The notes beneath the pieces are model-generated. The model was not told where the DNA came from. It ran no database searches and saw only the letters and a list, made by a program, of their open reading frames with translations. Shown here piece after piece: positions 1-10,048 of a stretch of DNA of 64,000 nucleotides. The translations under genes were made by a program, and so were the position numbers. Origin of the DNA: Paenibacillus sacheonensis (GTDB taxonomy: Bacteria; Bacillota; Bacilli; Paenibacillales; Paenibacillaceae); NCBI RefSeq assembly GCF_009909195.1, contig NZ_JAAAMU010000004.1:310001-374000 (forward strand), written 5' to 3'. The stretch's first letter is position 1; every line of letters starts with the position of its first letter.

Positions 1-1
1 A

Positions 2-2569
2 ATCTTGCTTATTACGGTCTCTGTTATCGCACTGTCGGGGGAAGCAACGGTCGGCCGTGCATTATCGAAGTTATTCGGACTTGTATTAGGCAAGTTCTAT
101 TTTGTATTGGCGTTAGTCGGGATTTACGTCGGATTAGCCGTGATGATTAAGCGTACGTGGCCTTCGGGCTGGTCGAGCCGCAAGACGGGCGTGCTCCTGC
201 TTGTCCTGGCATGCACGTTATGGAGCTCGATGGCTGTCATGGATCAGAAGACGGAGCCGACGGGGGGCTTATCGTCCTCGTTCATTTTATCGCAGCTCGG
301 AAGCGATATTCGCGGTTCGCTCATGGAGCCATCCGCGGAAGATCAGCTGAACGGGGTCGTGCACTCGGCGAGCGGCGGTTATGCAGGCGCGATTCAATAC
401 ACCCTGCTGTACTGGCTGTTCGGTTATTTCGGCGCGAAATTCATTATGATCGTCATGTTTGCCATCTCGGTCATGTTGATGACGGGCAAATCCTACGTGG
501 ATTTGCTGCGGTCCATGCGTGTCCGCGGCGGCAGATTCTGGTCCCTGCTTCGAATGAAATTCGCTTCTAGACGCCAAGCGTTGGCGACATCGGGATCTAG
601 GGCGGCAGTCAAGCCCGTCGTGGCCATGGACGATTTGGACGATGATGACGATGACGATTACGCAGTGACGATGAACGCTCGCGCGCGGAAGAAGCGCTCC
701 CCGATATTTTCCTGGTTTAATGACGTTTCGAAGCCGAATGAGCACGAACAAAGCGACGGCGATAACGAATGGCAGCTCGTAGACGACAATGCCGGCGAAG
801 CCTTCGACGGCAAATCAGATCGTTCTTCGGCTGTATGGCAGAGCGACGAGGAAGATGAGCCGACTTCCGAAGCATGGCAGACTTCTGTTCATAACGGAGA
901 TACGGCGGTTGACGAGTTCCCCGCTTCCAACCCGCAGTGGACGCCAATGGAACCCGATCCTACTCTTCGACATGCAGGCGAGACGCCGGTCGATTTGGGC
1001 GATGAAGGGGATGACGCCGATAACGATCCTGACGAATTCGCAGAAGCAAACGTACAGTCGCCTCCGCGCAGTCCGGCCATCGCTTCTCCCGACGAAGAAG
1101 ACGGAGTAGACGGTCCGGGAAGCATCGTCAAGCCTCCGACGGAGAAGCCGTATCTGCTCCCGTCACTCGCACTGCTGCAGAAACCGAGCGGCGGGGGCAA
1201 GTCGGGGGACAGTGCGGATTCCGTTGAATCGCGGCGCAAGCTGGAAGCTACGTTGGAAAGCTTCGGCGTTCGCGCGAAAGTGCTGGATGTCGTACGCGGT
1301 CCGGCAGTGACGCGCTATGAAGTGCAGCCGGCAACCGGCGTCAAGGTCAGCCGCATCGTCGGCCTCACGGACGATATCGCGCTTGCGCTCGCCGCGAAGG
1401 ATATCCGGATGGAGGCGCCGATTCCCGGCAAATCCGCGATCGGCATAGAGGTGCCGAATACGGAGGTATCCATCGTCACGATGCGCGAAGTGATGGAGAC
1501 GCCTTCGTTTCAGAATGCAACGTCACGGATGTCCATTGCGTTCGGCCGCGACATTTCCGGACAGCCGATCGTCGGCAATTTGGCCAAGATGCCCCATTTG
1601 CTCGTTGCCGGAGCGACGGGTTCGGGGAAATCCGTTTGCATTAACGGGATCATTACGAGCATCTTGTACAAAGCAAGACCGGATGAAGTGAAGCTGCTCA
1701 TGATCGATCCGAAGATGGTAGAGCTGAACATGTATAACGGGATTCCTCATCTATTGGCACCGGTCGTTACGGATCCTAGGCGCGCATCGCTAGCGCTTAA
1801 GAAGATCGTCGTGGAGATGGAGAAACGGTACGAATTGTTCTCGAAATCGGGTACGCGTAACATCGAAGGCTACAATACGCTCATGGCAGAGAACCCTTCC
1901 GCCGTCCTGCCGTATATCGTCGTCATCGTCGACGAGCTAGCCGACCTGATGATGGTTGCGGCCAACGACGTGGAAGACGCCATCTGTCGACTCGCTCAAA
2001 TGGCGCGTGCTTCGGGCATTCATCTGATCATCGCTACGCAGCGGCCATCCGTCGATGTCATTACGGGCGTCATTAAGGCCAATATTCCTTCCCGCATCGC
2101 TTTCGGCGTCTCCTCGCAGGTCGATTCCCGTACGATCCTGGATATGGCTGGCGCGGAGAAGCTGCTGGGTCGCGGAGACATGCTCTTCCTGCCTGTGGGC
2201 ATGTCCAAGCCGATCCGGGTCCAAGGCGCGTTCCTCTCCGATCAAGAGGTAGAGGCTATCGTAAACTATGCCCGCGGACAAGGAGAAGCGGAATACAAGG
2301 AAGATCTCGTTCCGGAGATCGATGACTCGGTTAACGAGAACGAAGAGATATTGGACGAACTGTACGAACAAGCCGTCCGTATCGTCATCGAAGCGAAGCA
2401 AGCGTCGGTATCGCTGCTCCAGCGCCGCATGCGCATCGGTTATACGCGCGCCGCAAGGTTGATCGACCAGATGGAGGCGCGTAGCATCGTCGGACCGTAC
2501 GAAGGCAGCAAACCGCGTGAAGTGCTTCTGACGATGGACCAGTACGAGGCCGGAAGGATCAGCTCATAA
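2..2569 (+). CDS. spoIIIE: FtsK/SpoIIIE family DNA translocase (5' partial)
   Basis: ATP-driven DNA pump that moves chromosomes through the division or sporulation septum. The reading frame is already open at base 2 and the visible start lies inside the first membrane segment, so the true N-terminus is upstream of the window. Visible parts in order: hydrophobic membrane segments (about residues 1-165), a long acidic, low-complexity linker including a run of aspartates (about 210-380), the motor with Walker A GATGSGKS and Walker [14 protein letters not shown], and a C-terminal winged-helix gamma domain that reads oriented DNA motifs. Its position just before the ymfF-ymfM genes matches spoIIIE of Bacillales. 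FtsK and SpoIIIE cannot be separated by sequence alone; context favours SpoIIIE. Confidence 0.95.
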   Translation: MLLITVSVIALSGEATVGRALSKLFGLVLGKFYFVLALVGIYVGLAVMIKRTWPSGWSSRKTGVLLLVLACTLWSSMAVMDQKTEPTGGLSSSFILSQLGSDIRGSLMEPSAEDQLNGVVHSASGGYAGAIQYTLLYWLFGYFGAKFIMIVMFAISVMLMTGKSYVDLLRSMRVRGGRFWSLLRMKFASRRQALATSGSRAAVKPVVAMDDLDDDDDDDYAVTMNARARKKRSPIFSWFNDVSKPNEHEQSDGDNEWQLVDDNAGEAFDGKSDRSSAVWQSDEEDEPTSEAWQTSVHNGDTAVDEFPASNPQWTPMEPDPTLRHAGETPVDLGDEGDDADNDPDEFAEANVQSPPRSPAIASPDEEDGVDGPGSIVKPPTEKPYLLPSLALLQKPSGGGKSGDSADSVESRRKLEATLESFGVRAKVLDVVRGPAVTRYEVQPATGVKVSRIVGLTDDIALALAAKDIRMEAPIPGKSAIGIEVPNTEVSIVTMREVMETPSFQNATSRMSIAFGRDISGQPIVGNLAKMPHLLVAGATGSGKSVCINGIITSILYKARPDEVKLLMIDPKMVELNMYNGIPHLLAPVVTDPRRASLALKKIVVEMEKRYELFSKSGTRNIEGYNTLMAENPSAVLPYIVVIVDELADLMMVAANDVEDAICRLAQMARASGIHLIIATQRPSVDVITGVIKANIPSRIAFGVSSQVDSRTILDMAGAEKLLGRGDMLFLPVGMSKPIRVQGAFLSDQEVEAIVNYARGQGEAEYKEDLVPEIDDSVNENEEILDELYEQAVRIVIEAKQASVSLLQRRMRIGYTRAARLIDQMEARSIVGPYEGSKPREVLLTMDQYEAGRISS

Positions 2570-2666
2570 TCCAAATGCATGCATAGTTGTTCCCTCGTTT
2601 TCTCATAATAGGAATATGCTTCGCTTGCTTTGCAAATCCAATTGCAAGAGAAAGGCAGATCCTAAG

Positions 2667-3461
2667 ATGAGAAATCGTTTGATCGCGGTGACGATGGTCA
2701 TCGTTCTTCTGTTGTTCGGCGCATTCACACTCAAGAACGCGCATTTCGGCAAAACGACCGAGACGTTCAGCAGCGCAATTCTGAAGGTCGGTTCCTCGGG
2801 CAAAGACGTGACGGAGCTTCAAGGACGGCTCAAATTCCTGGGCTATTTCGACGGGAAGATCGACGGACAGTTCGGTTCCGGCACTAAGCAAGCCGTGACG
2901 TGGTTTCAGTGGAAATTCGGCCTGAAATCCGATGGCATCGTCGGTGCGAAGACGAAGTTGAAGCTATGGGAGGCGACCAAGAACTGGGCGCCGTCCGCAG
3001 CCGATAACGCCGGTTCGACTAACGCAGGCGGAGGGACGGCATCCGGCGGATCTACATCCGGCGGGAACGCATCCTCGGACGTAACCAAGTCCAACAACCT
3101 CGGGCTATCCGCCAATGATCTGAAGTTGATGGCCAATGCCGTGTATGGCGAGTCCCGCGGCGAACCGTACATAGGTCAGGTGGCGGTCGCGGCCGTTATT
3201 CTGAACCGCGTGAAGTCGCCAAGCTTTCCGAATACGGTATCCGGCGTTATTTTTCAGCCGGGAGCTTTCACGGCCGTCGCCGACGGGCAAATTTGGCTGA
3301 CGCCGAACGAGAATGCCAAACGAGCGGTGCAGGACGCACTGAACGGGATGGATCCGACCGGCGGATGCATCTACTACTTCAATCCGGAGACGGCGACATC
3401 CAAATGGATTTGGTCGCGCCCGCAGGTGAAGACGATCGGAAAACATATTTTCTGCATGTAG
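2667..3461 (+). CDS. sleB: Spore cortex-lytic enzyme SleB-like cell wall hydrolase
   Basis: Peptidoglycan hydrolase that degrades spore cortex during germination. The ATG at 2667 is chosen because AAAGG stands 11 bases upstream and the protein then begins with basic residues and a hydrophobic export segment (RLIAVTMVIVLLLFGAF). A peptidoglycan-binding domain follows (LQGRLKFLGYFDGKIDGQFG), then a Gly/Ser/Ala-rich linker, then the hydrolase_2 domain with MANAVYGESRGEPYIGQVAVAAVILNR, whose Glu is the expected catalytic residue. 264 aa is a usual SleB length. No ypeB partner follows, so a vegetative paralogue of the same fold cannot be excluded. Confidence 0.87.
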   Translation: MRNRLIAVTMVIVLLLFGAFTLKNAHFGKTTETFSSAILKVGSSGKDVTELQGRLKFLGYFDGKIDGQFGSGTKQAVTWFQWKFGLKSDGIVGAKTKLKLWEATKNWAPSAADNAGSTNAGGGTASGGSTSGGNASSDVTKSNNLGLSANDLKLMANAVYGESRGEPYIGQVAVAAVILNRVKSPSFPNTVSGVIFQPGAFTAVADGQIWLTPNENAKRAVQDALNGMDPTGGCIYYFNPETATSKWIWSRPQVKTIGKHIFCM

Positions 3462-3470
3462 CATTCGGCC

Positions 3471-3510
3471 GAAGCAGCCCGCCAATGAGCGCGGGTTGCT
3501 TCTTCCATTT
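3471..3510 (+). terminator. Intrinsic terminator after sleB
   Basis: Twelve-base arms 3471-3482 and 3491-3502 pair fully with one G-U, followed by a pyrimidine-rich run containing short T tracts. It sits ten bases after the sleB stop. Confidence 0.65.
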
Positions 3511-3592
3511 CCGATCGGGTAGAATGTGAATAGATCGATGGGAATTGGAATAGATTGACTTTATATATTAGAGCGGAAGGGGACGTGAACGC

Positions 3593-4873
3593 GTGAGCAA
3601 CACGTCATTTCAACGAGGTCAGTTGAATCGCATTCGACTGCATGTGCTGCCGACCAAACGTTTCAAAACCTTTTCTATTTCTTTGTATGCGGGACTGCCG
3701 CTTCATGAGTCGACCGTTACATCGGCGGCATTAATTCCTTTCGTGCTGCGAAGAGGGACCGCTTCCACGCCGGAGACGATCGCATTCCGCGAACGATTGG
3801 ACGAATTGTACGGCGCGGGCTTCGGCTTTGACGTCTACAAACGCGGGGACGCCCAAATTATCCAGTTCCGCATGGATGTCATCAATGATCGATTCGTTTC
3901 ATCGGACCAACCGCTGTTGGCCGCATCGCTGAAGTTGCTTGGGGAAGTCGTTACGGATCCGGTTATGGACGACGGCAAACTCCGCAGCAAGTACGTCGAA
4001 GCGGAGAAGCAAACGCTGAGCAAACGGTTGGAAGCGATCATTAACGATAAGATCCGCTACGCGGCCGAGCGCTGTCTGGAGGTCATGTGCGAGGATGAGC
4101 CGTACAGGCTTCATCCGCTGGGTCGCATGGAAGACATCGGCGCCATTACACCGGTATCGATCACGCAAGCCTATCACGAGTGGCTCAAGACTGCCGCGTT
4201 TGATCTCTATGTCGTAGGGGACACTTCGTTGGACGAAGTAAAAGCGCTCGTTGCCGAAGCTTTCCGTCAAAATGAAGGCGAGCCGGCTGCATACAGCTTG
4301 CCGCAGGTAGGCATACCGGTCAAAGAAGTGAAGAACGTCGTCGAGCGCATGGATGTCACCCAGGGCAAATTAAATCTGGGACTCCGAATCCATGCAGCCT
4401 ATGGGGACGACGATTATCCTGCCGCGCTGATGTACAACGGGATACTGGGCGGTTATCCGCATTCCAAGCTGTTCCTCAACGTTCGGGAGAAAGCGAGTCT
4501 CGCGTATTATGCGGCATCGCGCCTGGACGGCCATAAAGGGATTTGTACGATCCAATCCGGCATCGAGTTCGGCAACTACGATAAAGCGAAGACCATTATC
4601 CAAGAGCAGCTGGAAGAGATGCGCAGCGGCTCGTACAGCGAGCTTGAGATGAATCAGACCAAGGCAATGATCGCCAATCATTTGCGGGAGCTTCAGGATT
4701 CCGCGAACGAAATGATCGGCTTCGATTTTAATGCGGTTCTGTCCAAACGCGAGCGCACCGCCATGGGGCTGCTCGAAGAGGTTCAGGCCGTTACGGCCGA
4801 GCAGATCGCGGCGATCGCGCGCAAAACCGAGCTGGATACGATCTACTTCCTGCGTGATAGAAAGGAGGGCTGA
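3593..4873 (+). CDS. ymfF: M16-fold peptidase-like protein YmfF, catalytically empty subunit
   Basis: Insulinase-fold protein of 426 aa. The zinc motif HxxEH of M16 peptidases is absent at the expected N-terminal position, whereas the next gene has it; this is the arrangement of paired M16 proteins in which one subunit is inactive. In Bacillus the ymfF-ymfH-ymfI cluster is linked to 5-aminopentanol modification of elongation factor P. The start is GTG 3593, preceded by an AAGGGG element. The gene ends five bases before ymfH, and the ymfH ribosome site lies inside its last codons, so the two are probably translated together. Confidence 0.88.
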   Translation: MSNTSFQRGQLNRIRLHVLPTKRFKTFSISLYAGLPLHESTVTSAALIPFVLRRGTASTPETIAFRERLDELYGAGFGFDVYKRGDAQIIQFRMDVINDRFVSSDQPLLAASLKLLGEVVTDPVMDDGKLRSKYVEAEKQTLSKRLEAIINDKIRYAAERCLEVMCEDEPYRLHPLGRMEDIGAITPVSITQAYHEWLKTAAFDLYVVGDTSLDEVKALVAEAFRQNEGEPAAYSLPQVGIPVKEVKNVVERMDVTQGKLNLGLRIHAAYGDDDYPAALMYNGILGGYPHSKLFLNVREKASLAYYAASRLDGHKGICTIQSGIEFGNYDKAKTIIQEQLEEMRSGSYSELEMNQTKAMIANHLRELQDSANEMIGFDFNAVLSKRERTAMGLLEEVQAVTAEQIAAIARKTELDTIYFLRDRKEG

Positions 4874-4877
4874 GCCG

Positions 4878-6164
4878 ATGGAAACGTTAGCTTACCCAGG
4901 CGTTCAAGAGACGTTATACCGCGAACTCATGCCGAACGGGCTAGAGGTGGTCGTACTTCCGAAGCAAGGCTTCAGCAAGACGTACGCCACGTTCTCGACC
5001 AAGTATGGATCCGTCGACAATCGTTTCGCGGTCGGCAGCCAGGAGCCCATCTCGGTACCGGACGGCATCGCCCATTTCCTGGAGCACAAAATGTTCGAAG
5101 AGCCGACGGGCGATATATTCGCAACCTTTGCTTCGCAAGGCGCGTCTGCTAATGCGTTCACGAGTTTTGACCGCACGGTGTATTTATTCTCGGCTACCGA
5201 GCAGATTGAAGCCAACTTGGAGACTTTGATCGATTTTGTCCAAAATCCTTATTTTACGGACGAAAACGTAGAAAAAGAAAAGGGCATTATCGAGCAGGAG
5301 ATCAACATGTATCGCGATAATGCGGATTGGCGCGTTTATTTCGGGCTGATCGATGCGCTTTATCACAAGCATCCGATCCATATCGACATCGCAGGCACGG
5401 TGGAATCGATTCGCCAGATCGATAAAGAAACGCTTTACCGCTGCTATGAAACGTTCTATCACCCGTCCAACATGTTTCTGTTCGTTGTCGGCGGAGTAGA
5501 ACCGGAAGCCGTCATGAAGCTCGTTCGCGACAATCAGGCGCGCAAGACATTCGAGCCGCAGGGCGCCATCGAGCGTTTCTTCGAACCGGAACCGGGCACC
5601 GTGAAAGAACCGATCAAGAAGACAGCGCTGCCTGTCTCGATGCCGAAATGCATGATCGGCTTCAAAGAGAGTCGCGGCTCGGACGATCCGGAAGAAATGC
5701 TGCGCACGGAATTGACCATGAAATTGATGCTGGATGCGCTTCTCGGTTCGAGCTCGCCGATTTACCACGCGTTGTACGACGATACCTTGATTACCGATTC
5801 ATTCGGACATGAGTTCAACAGCAGCGAGGATTATGCGTTCTCCGTCATCGGCGGCGAAACGCGCGATCCGGACGAATTGCTGCGCAGGCTGCGCGAAGCT
5901 ATCGAAGCCGCCCAAGCGAAAGGGCTGGACCAAGAAGCCTTCGAGCGGACGAAACGCAAAAAAATCGGCGGTTACCTTCGTATGCTCAATTCCCCCGAAG
6001 CGATTGCCAGCGAATTTACCCGTTACCGTTTCCGCGGTGCCGACCTGTTCAAGCTGCTTCCGGTCTATGAAGAGATCACGCTCGAAGAAGCCAATGCCCG
6101 GCTTCGCAGTCATTTTGACTGGAGCCGAATGGCCGTTTCGATCGTGGCGAAGGACGAGGTGTGA
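4878..6164 (+). CDS. ymfH: M16 zinc peptidase YmfH
   Basis: Active-type M16 metallopeptidase, 428 aa. HFLEH at residues 66-70 supplies the two zinc histidines and the catalytic glutamate, and the downstream glutamate cluster (EKEKGIIEQEINMYRDN) supplies the third ligand. The ATG at 4878 is fixed by AAAGGAGGG at 4861-4869. It is presumed to work with YmfF in the EF-P 5-aminopentanol modification pathway, a role known only by association; the physiological substrate is not established. Its stop overlaps the start of ymfI by four bases. Confidence 0.9.
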   Translation: METLAYPGVQETLYRELMPNGLEVVVLPKQGFSKTYATFSTKYGSVDNRFAVGSQEPISVPDGIAHFLEHKMFEEPTGDIFATFASQGASANAFTSFDRTVYLFSATEQIEANLETLIDFVQNPYFTDENVEKEKGIIEQEINMYRDNADWRVYFGLIDALYHKHPIHIDIAGTVESIRQIDKETLYRCYETFYHPSNMFLFVVGGVEPEAVMKLVRDNQARKTFEPQGAIERFFEPEPGTVKEPIKKTALPVSMPKCMIGFKESRGSDDPEEMLRTELTMKLMLDALLGSSSPIYHALYDDTLITDSFGHEFNSSEDYAFSVIGGETRDPDELLRRLREAIEAAQAKGLDQEAFERTKRKKIGGYLRMLNSPEAIASEFTRYRFRGADLFKLLPVYEEITLEEANARLRSHFDWSRMAVSIVAKDEV

Positions 6165-6910
6165 AAACATTGAAGGAAATGACGGTGCTCGTTACCGGGG
6201 GAAGCCGCGGCATCGGCGCAGCCATTGCGCGCCGATTCGCGGTGGAGAATATGAACATCGTCATTCATTATAATCAAGCGCATGAGGCTGCGAACGAAAC
6301 CGCTCGCAGCTGCATGCGGCTTGGCGCCGAGAACGTGCTTACCGTATCGGCGGATATTCGCTCTCGGGAACAGCTGCTCCGCATGCGGGAGAAGCTGGAA
6401 CTGCGGGGCATGCTGCCCGATATCGTCGTCAACAATGCGGGCGTCGCGCATTATTCCATGCTTGCCGACGTCACCGACGAGATATGGGATGATGTCATGA
6501 ACGTCAACTTGAAGGGCATGTTCCTGTGCACGCAGATCTTTATGCCTGGCATGGTGCAGCAGCGATTTGGACGCATAATTAACGTATCTTCGATTTGGGG
6601 ATTGTCCGGCGCCTCGTGCGAAGTGTTGTATTCGACGAGCAAAGGCGGCATGAACGCCTTTACGAAAGCGCTGGCAAAGGAACTCGCTCCATCCGGCGTA
6701 ACCGTGAATGCGGTAGCGCCCGGCGCTGTCGATACGGTCATGTTGGACAACCTTAACGCCGAGGAGAAACAGGCGCTGGAGTCGGAAATACCGGTAGGCC
6801 GCTTCGCGCAGCCGGAAGAAATCGCTTCGCTCGTTTATTTTCTCGCCTTGCCGGAGTCTGCATATATTACAGGCCAAATCATCAGTCCGAACGGCGGCTG
6901 GCTGACTTAA
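6161..6910 (+). CDS. ymfI: SDR family oxidoreductase YmfI, EF-P 5-aminopentanone reductase
   Basis: NAD(P)-dependent short-chain dehydrogenase, 249 aa. The cofactor motif TGGSRGIG is at residues 12-19, followed by NNAG, the catalytic Ser in NVSSIWG and the YSTSK pair. In Bacillus subtilis YmfI reduces the 5-aminopentanone group on EF-P to 5-aminopentanol; the position directly after ymfFH supports the same role here. It resembles FabG, so a fatty acid role cannot be excluded from sequence alone. Start GTG 6161 lies in a GTGA overlap with ymfH, indicating translational coupling. Confidence 0.87.
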   Translation: MKTLKEMTVLVTGGSRGIGAAIARRFAVENMNIVIHYNQAHEAANETARSCMRLGAENVLTVSADIRSREQLLRMREKLELRGMLPDIVVNNAGVAHYSMLADVTDEIWDDVMNVNLKGMFLCTQIFMPGMVQQRFGRIINVSSIWGLSGASCEVLYSTSKGGMNAFTKALAKELAPSGVTVNAVAPGAVDTVMLDNLNAEEKQALESEIPVGRFAQPEEIASLVYFLALPESAYITGQIISPNGGWLT

Positions 6911-7040
6911 CGGCATAACGGAAGGCCTTATAGCTACATTTATTTGCACGACATCGCAGCGAAGAATAAATTCCGTCCCTTGCGTTAACAATACGGTTGT
7001 TGCTGATCAACAGCCAACACGCAAAGGAGGAACAACACCA

Positions 7041-7292
7041 ATGTCAAACGTCCTTTCTAACTTCAGTTCTTGGAAAGAGTTTCTGTCGAGCCGCGTGGAA
7101 CAAGCGAAAGACATGGGTTTGAACGAAGACACCATTTCAAACCTTGCTTATGAGATTGGCTCTTTCCTGGACGAGAAAGTCGATCCGAAAAACGAACAAC
7201 AACGGACGCTCAAGGAACTATGGGATGTGGGCGATGAATCGGAACGCAAAGCGATTGCTGGCCTGATGGTCAAGCTTGTCCAAAAATCGTAG
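7041..7292 (+). CDS. ymfJ: DUF3243 protein YmfJ
   Basis: Small soluble helical protein of 83 aa, typical length for DUF3243, function unknown. AAAGGAGG at 7022-7029 fixes the ATG. The 130 bases between ymfI and this gene contain no obvious further gene. It keeps its conserved place between ymfI and ymfK and is followed by its own terminator. Confidence 0.87.
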   Translation: MSNVLSNFSSWKEFLSSRVEQAKDMGLNEDTISNLAYEIGSFLDEKVDPKNEQQRTLKELWDVGDESERKAIAGLMVKLVQKS

Positions 7293-7300
7293 CCTTTCTG

Positions 7301-7330
7301 GAAAAGCCTCCCCCGCGGAGGCTTTTCTGT
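7301..7330 (+). terminator. Intrinsic terminator after ymfJ
   Basis: Perfect ten-base arms GAAAAGCCTC (7301-7310) and GAGGCTTTTC (7318-7327) with a seven-base loop. The T run is partly inside the right arm. Confidence 0.85.
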
Positions 7331-7346
7331 AATGTTTGCATTGGAG

Positions 7347-7375
7347 TTGCAGGATATTGACGAATATTGTAGAAT
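7347..7375 (+). promoter_or_regulatory. Candidate sigma-A promoter for ymfK
   Basis: TTGCAG (7347-7352) and TAGAAT (7370-7375) are separated by 17 bases, directly after the ymfJ terminator and about 110 bases before ymfK. Confidence 0.55.
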
Positions 7376-7485
7376 AAACTTTTTATAGCTTCCTTCCTGT
7401 AAACTTCTTTTCGATACTTGCTGAATTCATATTCACGATCATAACCCTTTTATTCATGAAATCATTCCTCCAGCTGAGGTGGCAT

Positions 7486-8250
7486 ATGGAATTTAAACAA
7501 TGGTATATGGAATACAAAATACATAAGAACCGTCCCGGCCTGCTTGGCGATATCGCGTCGCTGCTCGGTATGCTCGAAGTCAATATCCTTACCATTAACG
7601 GGGTCGAGAACCGTACGCGCGGCATGCTGCTGCAAACCAATGATGACGAGAAAATCGAAATTCTGGGGCGCATGCTCCAAAAAGTCGACAACATTACCGT
7701 GCTGAAGCTTCGCGAGCCCAAGCTCGTCGACATCCTCGCCGTGCGGCATGGACGCTACATCGAACGCGACTCCGACGACCGCAAGACGTTCCGTTTCACG
7801 CGGGATGAGCTCGGCATGCTGGTTGACTTTCTGGGCGAAGTATTCAAGCGCGACGGCAATCAGGTCATCGGCCTTCGCGGCATGCCGCGGGTCGGGAAGA
7901 CGGAATCTATTATCGCCGGAAGCGTATGCTCGAATAAACGCTGGACCTTCGTATCCTCGACGCTGCTGAGACAAACGGTTCGCAGCCAGCTCTCCGAGGA
8001 AGAAATGACGCCGAACAATATTTATATCATCGACGGGATTGTCAGCACCATTCGCTCCAACGAGAAGCATCACGCGTTATTGCAGGAGATCATGGCGATG
8101 CCTTCTACCAAAGTTATCGAGCATCCGGATATTTTCGTGAAAGAATCCGCGTTCGAATACAGCGATTTTGATTATATTATCGAGCTTCGCAATACGCCCG
8201 ACGAGGAAATCTCGTACGAATCGTTTACGATGGGCTTCAATGATTTCTAA
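7486..8250 (+). CDS. ymfK: DUF3388 protein YmfK
   Basis: Conserved Bacillales protein of 254 aa whose function is not established. Residues 1-75 look like an ACT-type ligand-binding domain (NRPGLLGDIASLLGMLEVNILTING). The second half contains GMPRVGKTESI, which resembles a nucleotide-binding P-loop (GxxxxGKT/S), and a hydrophobic strand ending IYIIDG that could be a Walker B equivalent. The ATG at 7486 is preferred over an upstream ATG because GAGGTGG lies just before it, though spacing is short. It is followed by ymfM as in Bacillus. Confidence 0.83.
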   Translation: MEFKQWYMEYKIHKNRPGLLGDIASLLGMLEVNILTINGVENRTRGMLLQTNDDEKIEILGRMLQKVDNITVLKLREPKLVDILAVRHGRYIERDSDDRKTFRFTRDELGMLVDFLGEVFKRDGNQVIGLRGMPRVGKTESIIAGSVCSNKRWTFVSSTLLRQTVRSQLSEEEMTPNNIYIIDGIVSTIRSNEKHHALLQEIMAMPSTKVIEHPDIFVKESAFEYSDFDYIIELRNTPDEEISYESFTMGFNDF

Positions 8251-8289
8251 ATGACGAACTAGTTGGCAAAATGACAAGGAGGTGTGGTC

Positions 8290-9285
8290 ATGTCGGATTT
8301 GGGCGCATTGCTTAAGAAAGCGAGGGAGCAGCGAAACCTGTCCTTGGACGATATCCAGGATTTGACGAAAATCCGCAAACGATATCTTGAAGCGATCGAG
8401 GAAGGCAATTACAGCGTTCTGCCGGGTTCCTTCTACGTGAGAGCTTTCGTGAAAAATTATGCCGAGTCCGTCGGGCTTGATGCCGAAGAGGTACTGCGGT
8501 TATATAATAAGGAAATTCCTTCGGGCGTGCCCGAGCAGCCAGTCATCGAACCCGTTCAGCGGCCGCGCCGAGCGCAGACGCAGACGTCCGACCGCGTCAG
8601 CAGATGGGGCTTCCGGGTATTGATATGGTCCTTTTTGCTCCTTATCATCGTGCTTGTTTATGTTTTCGCGATCAAACAGCCGAATGATAACCAAGTCGAT
8701 TCCGCGGATCAAGGTAAAATGACGGATCAGACGACGCCGCCTGCAACGAACCCGGATAAGGGAACGGTGAAAGACGGGGAAGGCAATACCGCGACGGATG
8801 GAGAGAACGGAACCAACGGCACGAATGGCAACGCCGGTACGAATGGCACGAATGGAACGGACCAGACGCCTCAGGAGCCTGATGCACCGGTGGAACCGCC
8901 GCCTGCGACGACGACGTTAACGCTGGATAAAACAGTCAGAACGACGGATTTCTATAATGTTTCTCCTGGCGGCAAGCATAACCTGGAGATAAAATCGACG
9001 GGACATGCCTGGGTCGGCATCTATCAAGGGACGAGCACTCACGGCAAGATGCTGCTAAGCCAAACCATGGAGAACGGCGTGACCGCAACGGTGGAAGCGG
9101 AAGGCCAAGTGTTTATATCCATTGGTCGGGCTGATTTCGTGGATGTCACGGTTGACGGCGTGCTTATAGACGACGGCAATAAGTCTGGCGGCTCGCGGAA
9201 ATTGCAATTGAACCCGGTTGAAGGCGATGCCGGAACGGCGGATCAGACTACGACCGATTCCGGAAACGCGGCCGGTACACAATAA
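8290..9285 (+). CDS. ymfM: RodZ-like helix-turn-helix membrane protein YmfM
   Basis: Bitopic protein of 331 aa that in related bacteria links MreB to the cell envelope. It has a cytoplasmic HTH_25 domain (about residues 1-70), a short basic linker, one membrane segment (WGFRVLIWSFLLLIIVLVYVFAI), a low-complexity Asn/Gly/Thr-rich stretch with repeated NGT units, and a beta-rich DUF4115 extracytoplasmic domain. AAGGAGGT at 8276-8283 fixes the ATG at 8290. The linker composition is likely to vary in length between strains. Confidence 0.88.
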   Translation: MSDLGALLKKAREQRNLSLDDIQDLTKIRKRYLEAIEEGNYSVLPGSFYVRAFVKNYAESVGLDAEEVLRLYNKEIPSGVPEQPVIEPVQRPRRAQTQTSDRVSRWGFRVLIWSFLLLIIVLVYVFAIKQPNDNQVDSADQGKMTDQTTPPATNPDKGTVKDGEGNTATDGENGTNGTNGNAGTNGTNGTDQTPQEPDAPVEPPPATTTLTLDKTVRTTDFYNVSPGGKHNLEIKSTGHAWVGIYQGTSTHGKMLLSQTMENGVTATVEAEGQVFISIGRADFVDVTVDGVLIDDGNKSGGSRKLQLNPVEGDAGTADQTTTDSGNAAGTQ

Positions 9286-9300
9286 GAGCCATTAAGATCG

Positions 9301-9342
9301 GGGCATCGGGACTGAAGCAATTCGGTCCTGGATGCCTTTTCT
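9301..9342 (+). terminator. Intrinsic terminator after ymfM
   Basis: GGCATC (9302-9307) pairs with GATGCC (9331-9336), with an inner GGACTGAA/TTCGGTCC stem, followed by TTTTCTT. Confidence 0.8.
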
Positions 9343-9409
9343 TGTGAAGCGCGATACGTTATAATACGTGACATGTAATGGATTAGGATAATTAAAGGAG
9401 CTGTTGCGC

Positions 9410-9898
9410 ATGGCTGAACATTCATTCGACATCGTATCTAAAGTCGATATGCAGGAATTAAACAATGCGATTACGCAGGCGGAGCGCGAGATAGAAACTC
9501 GCTTTGACTTTAAAGGAACGAAGAGCAGCTTCGCCCTGGAGAAGAGCGATCTCGTCGTCGTCTCGGACGATGAGTACAAGCTCAAGAGCGTCGTCGATAT
9601 TTTGCAATCCAAGATGATCAAACGCGGCGTGCCCATCAAGAACATGGAGTTCGGCAAGATTGAAGCGGCTTCCTTGGGAACGGTCCGCCAAAAAATCAAG
9701 CTGAAACAGGGGATCGAGCAGGATAGCTCGAAAAAAATCAACGTTCTGATCCGGGACTCCAAGATCAAGGTGAAAAGTCAAATTCAAGGCGATTCGATCC
9801 GGGTTACCGGCAAAAGCCTCGACGATCTTCAAGCTGTCATGGCGCTTCTGCGAGGCGCGGATTTGCAAATCGACCTGCAATTTACGAACTACAAATAA
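9410..9898 (+). CDS. yajQ: YajQ family nucleotide-binding protein
   Basis: 162-aa protein of the YajQ family, which has two RRM-like halves; some members bind cyclic-di-GMP or other nucleotides and the role in Bacillota is unclear. The N-terminal signature SFDIVSKVDMQELNNA and the later TRFDFKGTKSS are typical. ATG 9410 follows AAAGGAG at 9394-9400 with nine bases between. It is flanked by terminators on both sides and so is probably a single-gene unit; a TATAAT at 9360 may be its -10 element. Confidence 0.9.
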   Translation: MAEHSFDIVSKVDMQELNNAITQAEREIETRFDFKGTKSSFALEKSDLVVVSDDEYKLKSVVDILQSKMIKRGVPIKNMEFGKIEAASLGTVRQKIKLKQGIEQDSSKKINVLIRDSKIKVKSQIQGDSIRVTGKSLDDLQAVMALLRGADLQIDLQFTNYK

Positions 9899-9931
9899 GT
9901 CCCAATACGGCGTTAAGCGTACATAGAACGA

Positions 9932-9973
9932 GGTCCCTTTCGCTGCGCGAGACGCGGCTGAACGGGACTTTTT
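9932..9973 (+). terminator. Intrinsic terminator after yajQ
   Basis: GTCCC and GGGAC arms close an imperfect stem over a GC-rich interior and are followed by TTTTT. Confidence 0.75.
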
Positions 9974-9979
9974 CCAGTT

Positions 9980-10008
9980 TTGACACTGCCTAGACCTTGT
10001 ATTATACT
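9980..10008 (+). promoter_or_regulatory. Strong sigma-A promoter for rimO-pgsA
   Basis: TTGACA at 9980-9985 and TATACT at 10003-10008 with a 17-base spacer, close to the ideal. The -35 follows the yajQ terminator immediately. Confidence 0.8.
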
Positions 10009-10048
10009 TGGTTAGATAGCTTTTCGGAGGGGTTTGGGGGATACATCG

